A stretch of DNA of 5,425 nucleotides from Fidelibacterota bacterium (lineage in GTDB: Bacteria > Fidelibacterota > BS150m-G59): assembly GCA_016784265.1 (NCBI GenBank), contig JADHUZ010000107.1, forward strand, positions 1 through 5,425, written 5' to 3'. The position numbers and the translations under genes were made by a program. Positions within the stretch are counted from its first letter, which is position 1. Every line of letters begins with the position of its first letter. The notes under the pieces were generated by a model. The model did no database searches. It was not told the origin of the DNA and was given only the letters and a program-made list of their open reading frames with translations. Shown piece after piece: positions 1-5,425 of this stretch.

Positions 1-31
1 CGACAACCCAAGGATTTGGGACTACTTTTAT
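1..31 (-). other. Start of C-terminal FlgD/T9SS-like domain (cut by the window)
   Basis: The last visible residues, IKVVPNPWVV, correspond to IKVVPNPYLG at 3117-3088 in the upstream gene, where a 100-residue C-terminal domain begins. The rest of the domain should lie just outside the window. Confidence 0.7.
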
Positions 32-2818
32 ATTTGTAAAATCTGTTTCGCATTGTTCCCATCTTGACGACTGAGTTTGAAATGAAAATTGATCCGCACT
101 TGTAAATGGTTTTGTTGTCGGAACGAAAAGCGTATCGCCCGCGCCATACGGAAAATATTCAATCATTTGAATTTCACCAAGTGTTATTGCTCCGATTTGA
201 TTTGGAATCCAACAAAGTGATAAATTTGTAGAATCCGAATTTTCAAGTGAAATTATTGTATCAATTTCTATCATTTCTGTTGGAAATTCAAATTCAAATT
301 GTTCGCCGAATCCCGTTTCCAAAATGAGCGACTCTCCTAAATTCGTTGATTCTAAATTTCCAATAAATCGTAGGTGAGAAACATCCGAACTTTTAGCGAA
401 ATCAAGCGACACTGTATCGCCAATTTCTGTCGCTTCAATGTCAGTTAAAATATCTAATCCCCAGGTATGCGAACTCACAACAAACGAAGTATCGCCAACC
501 CAATATTCCACGCCACCATTGCCTCCATCCCAATCGGATAAATAATCATCATTATTTTCTTTAATCTCAAAATACCAACTAATTTGCCAAGTTGTATCCT
601 GTTCTTCCGAAATTTCTGGAACAAAAAAATACGCATTCAAATTGTCGTTTTCGTAAATTGCACCAACTTGATATTCGTCGCCTGTTATTTTATCAAATAA
701 TCGGAAATTAACTGGAATTGAATCCAATTCTCCAATAGCCCAATTTGACCAATATCTCGAAGTTTGCACTGTCGAATCATAAAAAACGATTTCAAAATCT
801 GACGGAAGTTTTGCCAGCGGATTGACAGGCACAAGATTAAAGACGCTAAGTGGTGGAAAAATCTCTCTATTTCCTCGCCATTTGACGGAATCTGCGTTGA
901 CTTTTACATCCGTTTCGTTTAGAATTGTGAGATAAAATCCGTCGAAAATTGGTGTTTTTCCACTCGGCGGCTCACAACGCCAACAAAGAGTATCATCTTC
1001 TGCATAATTGATTAAATTAAATGAAGTTGGCTCTGTGTAAAAGGCAATATTATCAATCGAATCTGTTGCCGTATCGAAAAATGATAATTCATATTCGGAA
1101 TCATTTTTTAATCTTGTGGAATCAACAACCGTCATAAAAACTCCACCCGTTCCAACACCAATATCGTGTGAAATTTCACCTTTCATTCCACCCGGGATAA
1201 AACCATCAACTGGGCGTTGCGGGCGTGCCATTATCGTATTTTCAGAAAAAACATAGTCACCATTTTCGATGCGAATGTCAATCGGTGTTTCGGCTGGAAA
1301 TTGATTAAATTGAGTATCGCCATGGTCATAAGCCGCCACTGCATAAAAATAATCCAAACCATTTTGCACAGTTGTATCGGTCCAAATGTATTGCAAACCA
1401 GAATTATCACCGAGATAATAATTCACACCATTCGTCGCATCGAGATAACTTTTTGGCAAATTACCATCAAATAATTTCATTGAATTTCCGTTTGGAGAAA
1501 ATAATTCCATTTGCAATTCATACGACCATCTATGTTCGATTTTCATAGATAATTCAACGCTCGTAAATTCGATATTTTCTGCAATTTGCAAAGTATCGGA
1601 AATCACGGGTAATTTGTGCTCGCCCCAATAGCCATTTCCCACCAAATGGATATCATCTACCAAAATCGTTGCTTCGTTTTGCCAATCTTCATGAGGTGGC
1701 GTGTTGTTCAATTCGTGGAAAATTTCGATTTCAATTTCGCCAACTGTGTAAAAATAAGAAAGCGTAAATTCGAGTTCCAATTTTTGCCACTCTGAATCAG
1801 CAAAAGTTCCAACTCCAATCGAACTGCGAATCGGCTGAAATGGTGGATCATTGTGATATTCGATAAACCAAAGTTGCGCACTTGCCAAAGAAGAAGTATC
1901 ATAAATCATCGCAGAAAGCGTGTATGTTTCGCCAGGCACTAAATCAGTCAATCGCTGTGTCATAGATTGCGACATTTCTTGGTTTGTCGAGTCTTCATAA
2001 CCACCATAAAGCGTTAATGCAACAGCATTTTCTCCTTCGAATGCGTTGTCTGACATTTCAATTTTCAATGAATCCAAAATATTAACATCTATGTTTTCTT
2101 TGACTTCCCAAGTTGTCCACGATTTAGGATAGCCATCGTTTCCAATGTCACCTTCAAAATCACGATTTCGCGCGTTTTCCAAAAAATCAATCCGCGATGA
2201 ATCAACATAAACGGTGCTATCTTCATCAAAATATCTGAGTTTCCATTGTTTCACATAACCAGCATTTTTGGAAGAATCTGTATCAGTGATTCGCAAAATC
2301 CAATCACCCACCGTTCCAGTTTCTAACAATCCAGAAAATGATTCGACAGGTTGTAAATCAGGATAAAATGGTGGCATTGATTCAGTCTGCACATTTTCAG
2401 AATTATCAGAGAATTTTACAATTTGCGCAAATCCACCGTTTCCTTCAAAATATCCTTCGGTATCATTTGCGATGTCATATTGCTCGATTGGATTATAAAA
2501 TATCGGCGTTCCGAAACCATCTGTGATTGTCTGAATATCATCAAAAGTGTGATTTCGACTTCTGTAAATTCGATAACCCTCAAAATCATTCCATTTTTCT
2601 GGCTCATCTGGATATAATTCCATCAAAGTAGAATCAACCGAAATTTCCGCGGAATTATCCCAATAAAGCATCACTCGTTCATTGGAAGCAACAGAATGAA
2701 GTGTTGGCAAGTTGGGCGGATTGTTTTGCGAAAATGTCGCAGCGAATAACGCAAAAAAAACGCAAAAAAATCTCGCTTTAACTTTTGCCTTTTGCCTTTT
2801 GCCTTTGTTTTTAATCAT
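1..2818 (-). CDS. Secreted Fn3-like protein with an inserted, permuted P domain and CBM4/9-like domain (3' partial)
   Basis: The frame is open from ATG 2818-2816 to the window edge: 939 codons with no stop. The ATG is chosen because it overlaps the upstream TGA (ATGA), has a weak GGTGG 4 bases before it, and begins a good signal peptide. Domains: signal peptide 1-30; Fn3-like first part 34-127; P-domain C-half 128-199; CBM4/9-like 213-399; P-domain N-half 400-453; Fn3-like second part 454-501 (ends YDHGD); then a beta-type region to about 928 with a GVGT module (554-581) and TPIFDGFYLTI (about 622-632). The last residues, IKVVPNPW, match the start of the neighbour's 100-residue C-terminal domain, so about 90-95 residues are missing and full length is probably near 1030. 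It has a CWRC motif at 612-615. Exported binding or adhesion is inferred; no protease or glycosidase catalytic domain is seen. Confidence 0.93.
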   Translation of the reverse strand, partial: MIKNKGKRQKAKVKARFFCVFFALFAATFSQNNPPNLPTLHSVASNERVMLYWDNSAEISVDSTLMELYPDEPEKWNDFEGYRIYRSRNHTFDDIQTITDGFGTPIFYNPIEQYDIANDTEGYFEGNGGFAQIVKFSDNSENVQTESMPPFYPDLQPVESFSGLLETGTVGDWILRITDTDSSKNAGYVKQWKLRYFDEDSTVYVDSSRIDFLENARNRDFEGDIGNDGYPKSWTTWEVKENIDVNILDSLKIEMSDNAFEGENAVALTLYGGYEDSTNQEMSQSMTQRLTDLVPGETYTLSAMIYDTSSLASAQLWFIEYHNDPPFQPIRSSIGVGTFADSEWQKLELEFTLSYFYTVGEIEIEIFHELNNTPPHEDWQNEATILVDDIHLVGNGYWGEHKLPVISDTLQIAENIEFTSVELSMKIEHRWSYELQMELFSPNGNSMKLFDGNLPKSYLDATNGVNYYLGDNSGLQYIWTDTTVQNGLDYFYAVAAYDHGDTQFNQFPAETPIDIRIENGDYVFSENTIMARPQRPVDGFIPGGMKGEISHDIGVGTGGVFMTVVDSTRLKNDSEYELSFFDTATDSIDNIAFYTEPTSFNLINYAEDDTLCWRCEPPSGKTPIFDGFYLTILNETDVKVNADSVKWRGNREIFPPLSVFNLVPVNPLAKLPSDFEIVFYDSTVQTSRYWSNWAIGELDSIPVNFRLFDKITGDEYQVGAIYENDNLNAYFFVPEISEEQDTTWQISWYFEIKENNDDYLSDWDGGNGGVEYWVGDTSFVVSSHTWGLDILTDIEATEIGDTVSLDFAKSSDVSHLRFIGNLESTNLGESLILETGFGEQFEFEFPTEMIEIDTIISLENSDSTNLSLCWIPNQIGAITLGEIQMIEYFPYGAGDTLFVPTTKPFTSADQFSFQTQSSRWEQCETDFTNIKVVPNPWVV
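1076..1159 (-). other. GVGT module after the Fn3-like domain (residues 554-581)
   Basis: GVGTGGVFMTVVDSTRL followed by SEYELSFF parallels the upstream gene's segment at 3864-3787. It looks like a conserved beta unit of this paralogue family. I do not recognise it as a named domain. Confidence 0.5.
1316..1459 (-). other. Fn3-like domain, second part (residues 454-501)
   Basis: LPKSYLDATNG leads to VNYYLGDNSGLQYIWTDT, NGLDYFYAVAAYDHGD. The upstream paralogue has VSFYLGDDTGLQHSWTDT, NGKTYFYAVVSYDHGD at the equivalent place, directly after the part that matches residues 34-127. These residues complete the domain interrupted at residue 127. Confidence 0.78.
1460..1621 (-). other. N-terminal half of a P/Homo B domain (residues 400-453)
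   Basis: LPVISDTLQIAENIEFTSVE leads into LSMKIEHRWSYELQMELFSPNGNS and then MKLFDGN. The pattern V-x-x-x-x-x-I-x-H ... L-x-x-x-L-x-S-P-x-G-x-x-x-x-L is the first half of P domains, with H429 and S441-P442-x-G444 at the conserved places. No C-half follows it; the sequence returns directly to the Fn3-like domain. Confidence 0.78.
1622..2182 (-). other. CBM4/9-like carbohydrate-binding-type domain (residues 213-399)
   Basis: It opens with LENARNRDFEG ... GYPKSW, resembling the N-x-x-x-N-x-x-F-E-G start of CBM4/9-like jelly rolls. It continues with AVALTL, a Q-rich strand, LVPGETYTLSAMIYD, then W-Q-K-L-E-L-E-F-T, and ends ILVDDIHLVG, the usual closing D-D strand. Ligand identity cannot be read from sequence. 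It bridges the native C- and N-terminal ends of the split P domain. Confidence 0.68.
2222..2437 (-). other. C-terminal half of a P/Homo B domain (residues 128-199)
   Basis: GGFAQIVKFSDN is followed by SFSGLLETGTVGDWILRITD and then GYVKQWKLRYF. The spacing F-x-G ... G-x-W-x-L-x-x-x-D ... G-x-x-x-x-W-x-L is the standard ending of proprotein-convertase P domains. The N-terminal half does not precede it; it is found about 200 residues later at 400-453. Confidence 0.78.
2438..2719 (-). other. Fn3-like domain, first part (downstream gene, residues 34-127)
   Basis: This starts after the signal peptide with PPNLPTLHSV, then VMLYWD and DFEGYRIYRS, and runs to NDTEGYFEGN. It matches the upstream paralogue step for step (PEKPTVRA, ITLFWD, DFEGYKIYRA, TISDG, INDVKGFYKG). 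The match stops at N127 and resumes only at residue 454. The W-D and GYxIYR motifs are typical of Fn3-like modules in FCB-group secreted proteins. Confidence 0.75.
2729..2818 (-). other. Signal peptide of the downstream gene
   Basis: Residues 1-30 have a strongly basic N-region (K and R between positions 3 and 16) followed by a hydrophobic core FFCVFFALFAA. A plausible signal peptidase I site is ATFS|QNN, with Q31 as the new N-terminus; threonine at -3 and serine at -1 are acceptable. C19 lies inside the core without a lipobox around it, so this is not a lipoprotein signal. The N-region is encoded by the 7-bp tandem repeat and the core by two T-runs. Confidence 0.87.
2783..2806 (-). repeat. 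Heptanucleotide tandem repeat (GGCAAAA) x3 in signal-peptide coding sequence
   Basis: On the plus strand TTTTGCC occurs three times exactly (2783-2803), followed by a partial TTT (2804-2806). It lies within codons 5-12 of the downstream gene. Because 7 is not a multiple of 3, a change of one unit shifts the frame. Reading the altered sequences, gain of one unit gives a TAA at 2780-2778 and loss of one unit gives a TGA at 2673-2671, so either change would switch the protein off. Confidence 0.9.
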
Positions 2819-2827
2819 TTCACCACC
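2815..2827 (-). promoter_or_regulatory. ATGA stop/start overlap with weak ribosome-binding site
   Basis: The upstream gene's TGA (2817-2815) and the downstream gene's ATG (2818-2816) share bases in ATGA. A weak Shine-Dalgarno-like GGTGG lies at 2827-2823, four bases before the ATG and inside the last codons of the upstream gene. This arrangement usually means one transcript with coupled translation. No promoter or terminator can fit between the genes. Confidence 0.85.
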
Positions 2828-5425
2828 GCAAATTTGCCAATATGTTCTAGGTTATCAGCGCTCACATGATAAATGTAAACGCCGAAAGCAATATCCAATC
2901 CATCGCGACTTCGCAAGTTCCACGAAACTTTTGCATCTATCAGCGAACCGTCGTGTTGGAGCGTTTGAATTAATTCTCCTTTCACATTGAAAATGCGAAT
3001 CGTGGCATTCTCTGGCAAATTGACAAAATCAATTCGTCGCTCCCCCCTGCCGACATTATACGGACTTTTCGCTTCAAATTCCGATGCACCGAGATATGGA
3101 TTTGGGACGACTTTGATTTGTGATAAATCGATTTCATTTTCATCCACGCCGCTATTTTTTATCGTAAACTCAAATACATCATTTGTAATCGGCAAAATGA
3201 CATTCAAATATAATTTCCCTTGCGTTGGCAATTCATCTCGCAAGAGTTCAAAATCTACTTGCCAAGTTGGATACCAATATTCCAAAAGCGGTCGCAAAAT
3301 GATAAATTGATTTTCGTCGAGCCGTGCAATTTTTAGAGAATCTTCAGAAAGCGAAAATGCGATATTTTCTGTGTCGTAACCTTCGATTTCTATAGATTCT
3401 TGCGGTGTCGAAAAATCCAGATAAACATTTTGTGCCAATGGATAGCCATTTTCAGCTACCGATATTTCCACCGCTGGTTCGGAATCGGCATTTGAATATA
3501 GAGCCGACTCAATTGTAGCAAACGAATGAATATCCAAATGCAAGCGAAAACCACCCAAATCCAACGGCATCTTCTGTGATTCATCCGTAAAAAACGACTG
3601 AAGTGTCGCTGGCATATTTTCGGGTTTTGTAAGATTTAAATTTTCCGATTCAAAAAGTAATGTGTCTGCGGAACCATTTATCAATTGTATCACAGAAACA
3701 CCAGAAGTGAATTGTGCAAGTTTTTCGTCAATTTCTTCAATTTCGCCGTTGGTATTGTTGTCATAGCCATCGTTTGCTGATGAGATGAATTCGATTTCGT
3801 AATCCATTTCACCTTCTAACAATGCAGTTGGGTCGATAATTTCGATGGCGATTGTTCCCACGCCTTCGCCACTAATTTGAACAGGCGTTGTCACTTCGGG
3901 CGATTGATATCCTAAAACTGGCGAACCGGGAGTTGCGGAAACCGTGTTGATATCGAAGAACATTTGTTCGTTCAGTTCTTGGATTGTTTTCGTGCATTCA
4001 GCGGGTGAGATACCTGCCGCATCATCACCGTGATCGTACGAGACCACCGCGTAAAAATAAGTTTTTCCATTGACGACATCTGTGTCTGTCCACGAATGTT
4101 GCAAACCCGTATCGTCACCAAGATAAAATGAAACACCTTCTGTGTATTCAGTGGAACCCTTATAAAATCCTTTCACATCATTGATAAGATCAAATTGTGC
4201 AATCGGTTCGTAAAAAGCGGCAATGCCCAAACCATCGGAAATTGTATTCACTTCGTTAAATCCAAAATCAGTTGCTCGGTAGATTTTATATCCCTCGAAA
4301 TCGCGACCTGCAATTGGATCTATCGAAAATTCCGCTTCATCATCCCAAAAAAGTGTGATTTTTCCATTCTCAGCCATCGCACGAACTGTCGGCTTTTCTG
4401 GTGGCTTGGTAAAATTATAATTAGAATCATAAATCTGCTGGATAATTTGTTTGTTTCGCAAGATATCTTCAAAATCTTCACCATACAAAAGCGCCATCGA
4501 GTAGCGTTCGGTATCGCCTGCAAGAAGCGGAAAATAACCCGAACCATACATGAAATCACCATCTGCTGGTTCAAGGACAATTTCATCGTAATTACCGGGA
4601 ATTATTCGCTTCCAAAGTTCGCCCGGTCCCCATTCCGATTCAGCCCACTTGAAATCATCATTCATTCTGACCTTTCCCGGTGGTGAAAAATAATTGAAAC
4701 TCGTCAATCCAATTTGATCGGATTCATCAATATCAAGTTGGTCAAAATTTGGTTCACCCGAATCTGGAATCCCATTTCCTTCGCCATCGTCATTTGTGCC
4801 TGCCACGCCATCTGCACCAACATCATCAGTAACTGCATCCCAATCACCATCGTTATCAATTCCATCATTACGCTGTTCATCAATCAACGCATCATCCAAG
4901 CCCGCGCCAGTGCGATAATCTACAAATCGCAAAGCATCTTGAGGAGGATCGTGTTCGATGCGATTCAAATAATGCGTATCAACATCTTCGTCAATCAGCC
5001 CATCCAAATCGTCATCAATCAAATTGCCAACAATTTCCTCAATCGGCGTTCCATCAAGGATAATCTTAACTCCCATCGTTTCGATTGTATCAGGCAAAAC
5101 TCCAACATACACAATTGTCCGAGAATAATCCGTTTTATCAATCACAACAATCGCATCACCCGTTTCATAAATCACAGGCATAAAATCATTTTCCGAAAAC
5201 ATCGGTGAAACAGATGCTTGCGAATCGCCATCATCATCAATACCATTGTAAGGATTGCCCGGTGACTCCAAAAATGCGTAGCCAACATATCCAACAGGAC
5301 CATCAAAACAAGGAGAATATCCAGGTGGAGCGTCCCAAGAGTAAGTTATATCGTTCTCATTATCGAAATAGGCGAGGTCGTCCTGTGAATCAACATGGTT
5401 TTGACAGCGTCCACCATTCAGCGTG
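2815..5425 (-). CDS. Large secreted multidomain protein with calcium-binding-like repeats, Fn3-like domain and FlgD/T9SS-like C-terminus (5' partial)
   Basis: The frame is open from the window edge to a TGA at 2817-2815, giving 869 visible codons; the true start lies upstream of 5425. A TTG at 5271 is mid-domain and is not a credible start. In order: a segment with NGIDDDGD (about 5247) and further D/N-rich repeats to 4717, ending in DQIGLTSF; a module around 4430-4560 containing LLAGDTERYSMALLYGED; an Fn3-like domain at 4404-4021; a long beta-type region at 4020-3118 that I cannot name; and a C-terminal domain at 3117-2818 that begins IKVVPNPY and ends GKFAVVK. The architecture is that of secreted FCB-group surface proteins and no enzyme motif is visible. 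The stop codon overlaps the start of the next gene, a paralogue, so the two are probably co-transcribed. Adhesion or ligand binding is an inference only. Confidence 0.93.
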   Translation of the reverse strand, partial: TLNGGRCQNHVDSQDDLAYFDNENDITYSWDAPPGYSPCFDGPVGYVGYAFLESPGNPYNGIDDDGDSQASVSPMFSENDFMPVIYETGDAIVVIDKTDYSRTIVYVGVLPDTIETMGVKIILDGTPIEEIVGNLIDDDLDGLIDEDVDTHYLNRIEHDPPQDALRFVDYRTGAGLDDALIDEQRNDGIDNDGDWDAVTDDVGADGVAGTNDDGEGNGIPDSGEPNFDQLDIDESDQIGLTSFNYFSPPGKVRMNDDFKWAESEWGPGELWKRIIPGNYDEIVLEPADGDFMYGSGYFPLLAGDTERYSMALLYGEDFEDILRNKQIIQQIYDSNYNFTKPPEKPTVRAMAENGKITLFWDDEAEFSIDPIAGRDFEGYKIYRATDFGFNEVNTISDGLGIAAFYEPIAQFDLINDVKGFYKGSTEYTEGVSFYLGDDTGLQHSWTDTDVVNGKTYFYAVVSYDHGDDAAGISPAECTKTIQELNEQMFFDINTVSATPGSPVLGYQSPEVTTPVQISGEGVGTIAIEIIDPTALLEGEMDYEIEFISSANDGYDNNTNGEIEEIDEKLAQFTSGVSVIQLINGSADTLLFESENLNLTKPENMPATLQSFFTDESQKMPLDLGGFRLHLDIHSFATIESALYSNADSEPAVEISVAENGYPLAQNVYLDFSTPQESIEIEGYDTENIAFSLSEDSLKIARLDENQFIILRPLLEYWYPTWQVDFELLRDELPTQGKLYLNVILPITNDVFEFTIKNSGVDENEIDLSQIKVVPNPYLGASEFEAKSPYNVGRGERRIDFVNLPENATIRIFNVKGELIQTLQHDGSLIDAKVSWNLRSRDGLDIAFGVYIYHVSADNLEHIGKFAVVK
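2818..3117 (-). other. C-terminal FlgD-Ig / type IX sorting-like domain
   Basis: The last 100 residues begin IKVVPNPY and include RIDFVNLPENATIRIFNVKG, ELIQTL, a W-N-L-R strand, DGLDIAFGVYIYHV and the end GKFAVVK. The sequence N-L-P ... I-R-I-x-N-x-x-G ... G-V-Y-x-Y ... K is typical of FlgD-Ig-like C-terminal domains that act as secretion or anchoring signals in FCB bacteria. Use of a type IX system is inferred; no secretion genes are in the window. Confidence 0.75.
3787..3864 (-). other. GVGT module of the upstream gene
   Basis: GVGTIAIEIIDPTALL followed by DYEIEF aligns with the downstream gene's 1159-1076 segment. It lies after the Fn3-like domain in both proteins, supporting paralogy beyond that domain. 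Confidence 0.5.
4021..4404 (-). other. Fn3-like domain of the upstream gene (uninterrupted)
   Basis: It contains PEKPTVRA, ITLFWDD, DFEGYKIYRA, TISDG, VSFYLGDDTGLQHSWTDT and YFYAVVSYDHGD in order over about 128 residues. It serves as the internal reference showing what the downstream gene's domain would look like without its insert. Confidence 0.75.
4717..5247 (-). other. D/N-rich calcium-binding-like repeats
   Basis: Three stretches are visible: NGIDDDGD starting at 5247; NLIDDDLDGLIDED at 5025-4984; and NDGIDNDGDWDAVTDD at 4869 onwards, running through NGIPDSGEPNFDQ to ESD at 4717. The alternating D-x-D-x-D-G and N-D-G patterns resemble thrombospondin type 3 or dockerin-like calcium loops. 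The third is followed at once by DQIGLTSF. Calcium binding is inferred from the acidic pattern. Confidence 0.6.

Noticed and set aside
1460..2437. Assembly error as the cause of the swapped P-domain halves
   Set aside because: The frame is open across both junctions and the only shared sequence is about 12 imperfect bases, too short to mislead assembly. It remains checkable by reads spanning 2438 and 1460.
2762..2764. Cysteine 19 as a lipoprotein attachment site
   Set aside because: It sits at the front of the hydrophobic core after R-F-F, with no L-x-G/A/S-C pattern. Cleavage after S30 fits better.
2712..2990. Plus-strand open frame with a hydrophobic stretch spanning the gene overlap
   Set aside because: The hydrophobic run comes from reading the heptamer and poly-A tracts backwards; it covers the end of one real gene and the start of another.
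4195..4686. Plus-strand open frame of 163 codons
   Set aside because: It is antisense to the well-supported Fn3 and preceding module of the upstream gene, and its translation resembles no protein family.
4714..5208. Plus-strand open frame of 164 codons, rich in isoleucine and asparagine
   Set aside because: It lies antisense to the D/N-rich repeats; GAT/GAC-rich coding read backwards yields ATC/ATT codons and few stops. Its sequence has no domain character.
5269..5271. TTG as start of the upstream gene
   Set aside because: The same frame continues open for 51 more codons to the window edge with typical family sequence (for example GPVGYVGYAFLESPG), so the start is outside.
1..5425. RNA genes, insertion sequences, CRISPR arrays, promoters or terminators
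   Set aside because: The whole window is filled by two open coding frames with domain-like translations throughout. No inverted-repeat ends, spaced repeats or tRNA-like folds were noticed.

Overview
The window is wholly protein-coding on the minus strand. It holds two very large secreted, multidomain surface-type proteins in tandem, both cut by the window edges. Nothing on the plus strand looks like a real gene. There is no intergenic region, RNA gene, mobile element or CRISPR array.

Upstream gene (2815-5425, minus; 5' end outside): 869 visible codons. In order it has a D/N-rich calcium-binding-like stretch, a short module before the Fn3 domain, an Fn3-like domain, a long beta-type region, and a complete C-terminal FlgD-Ig/type-IX-sorting-like domain ending GKFAVVK. 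Downstream gene (1-2818, minus; 3' end outside): 939 visible codons. It starts with a clear signal peptide followed by the same type of Fn3-like domain, then a beta-type region, and the window ends just as the C-terminal domain begins (KVVPNPW). The two genes overlap by 4 bases (ATGA), so they are very probably one operon of paralogues with coupled translation.

The most unusual feature is in the downstream protein. Its Fn3-like domain is interrupted by about 326 residues. That insert consists of the C-terminal half of a proprotein-convertase P (P/Homo B) domain, then a CBM4/9-like carbohydrate-binding-type domain, then the N-terminal half of a P domain. The halves are in swapped order. Joining the insert's two ends restores a normal P domain, and removing the insert restores the Fn3 domain as it appears in the neighbouring paralogue. 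Both junctions lie at an F-(E/D)-G-N motif. This reads as a circularly permuted P domain whose native termini are bridged by the CBM-like domain, inserted into an Fn3 loop. A second oddity is a 3 x 7-bp tandem repeat inside the signal-peptide coding sequence, where gain or loss of one unit would create an early stop.

Organism: AT-rich DNA, together with the motifs DQIGLTSF, TPIFDGF, KVVPNPY and C-terminal GKFAVVK, suggests an uncultured FCB-group bacterium (Calditrichota, Neomarinimicrobiota, Cloacimonadota, KSB1 or Ignavibacteria-like). This rests on recalled family style, not a search, and the exact phylum cannot be fixed. The likely joint role is a set of exported adhesive or carbohydrate-binding surface proteins. 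No catalytic residues were recognised in either one.
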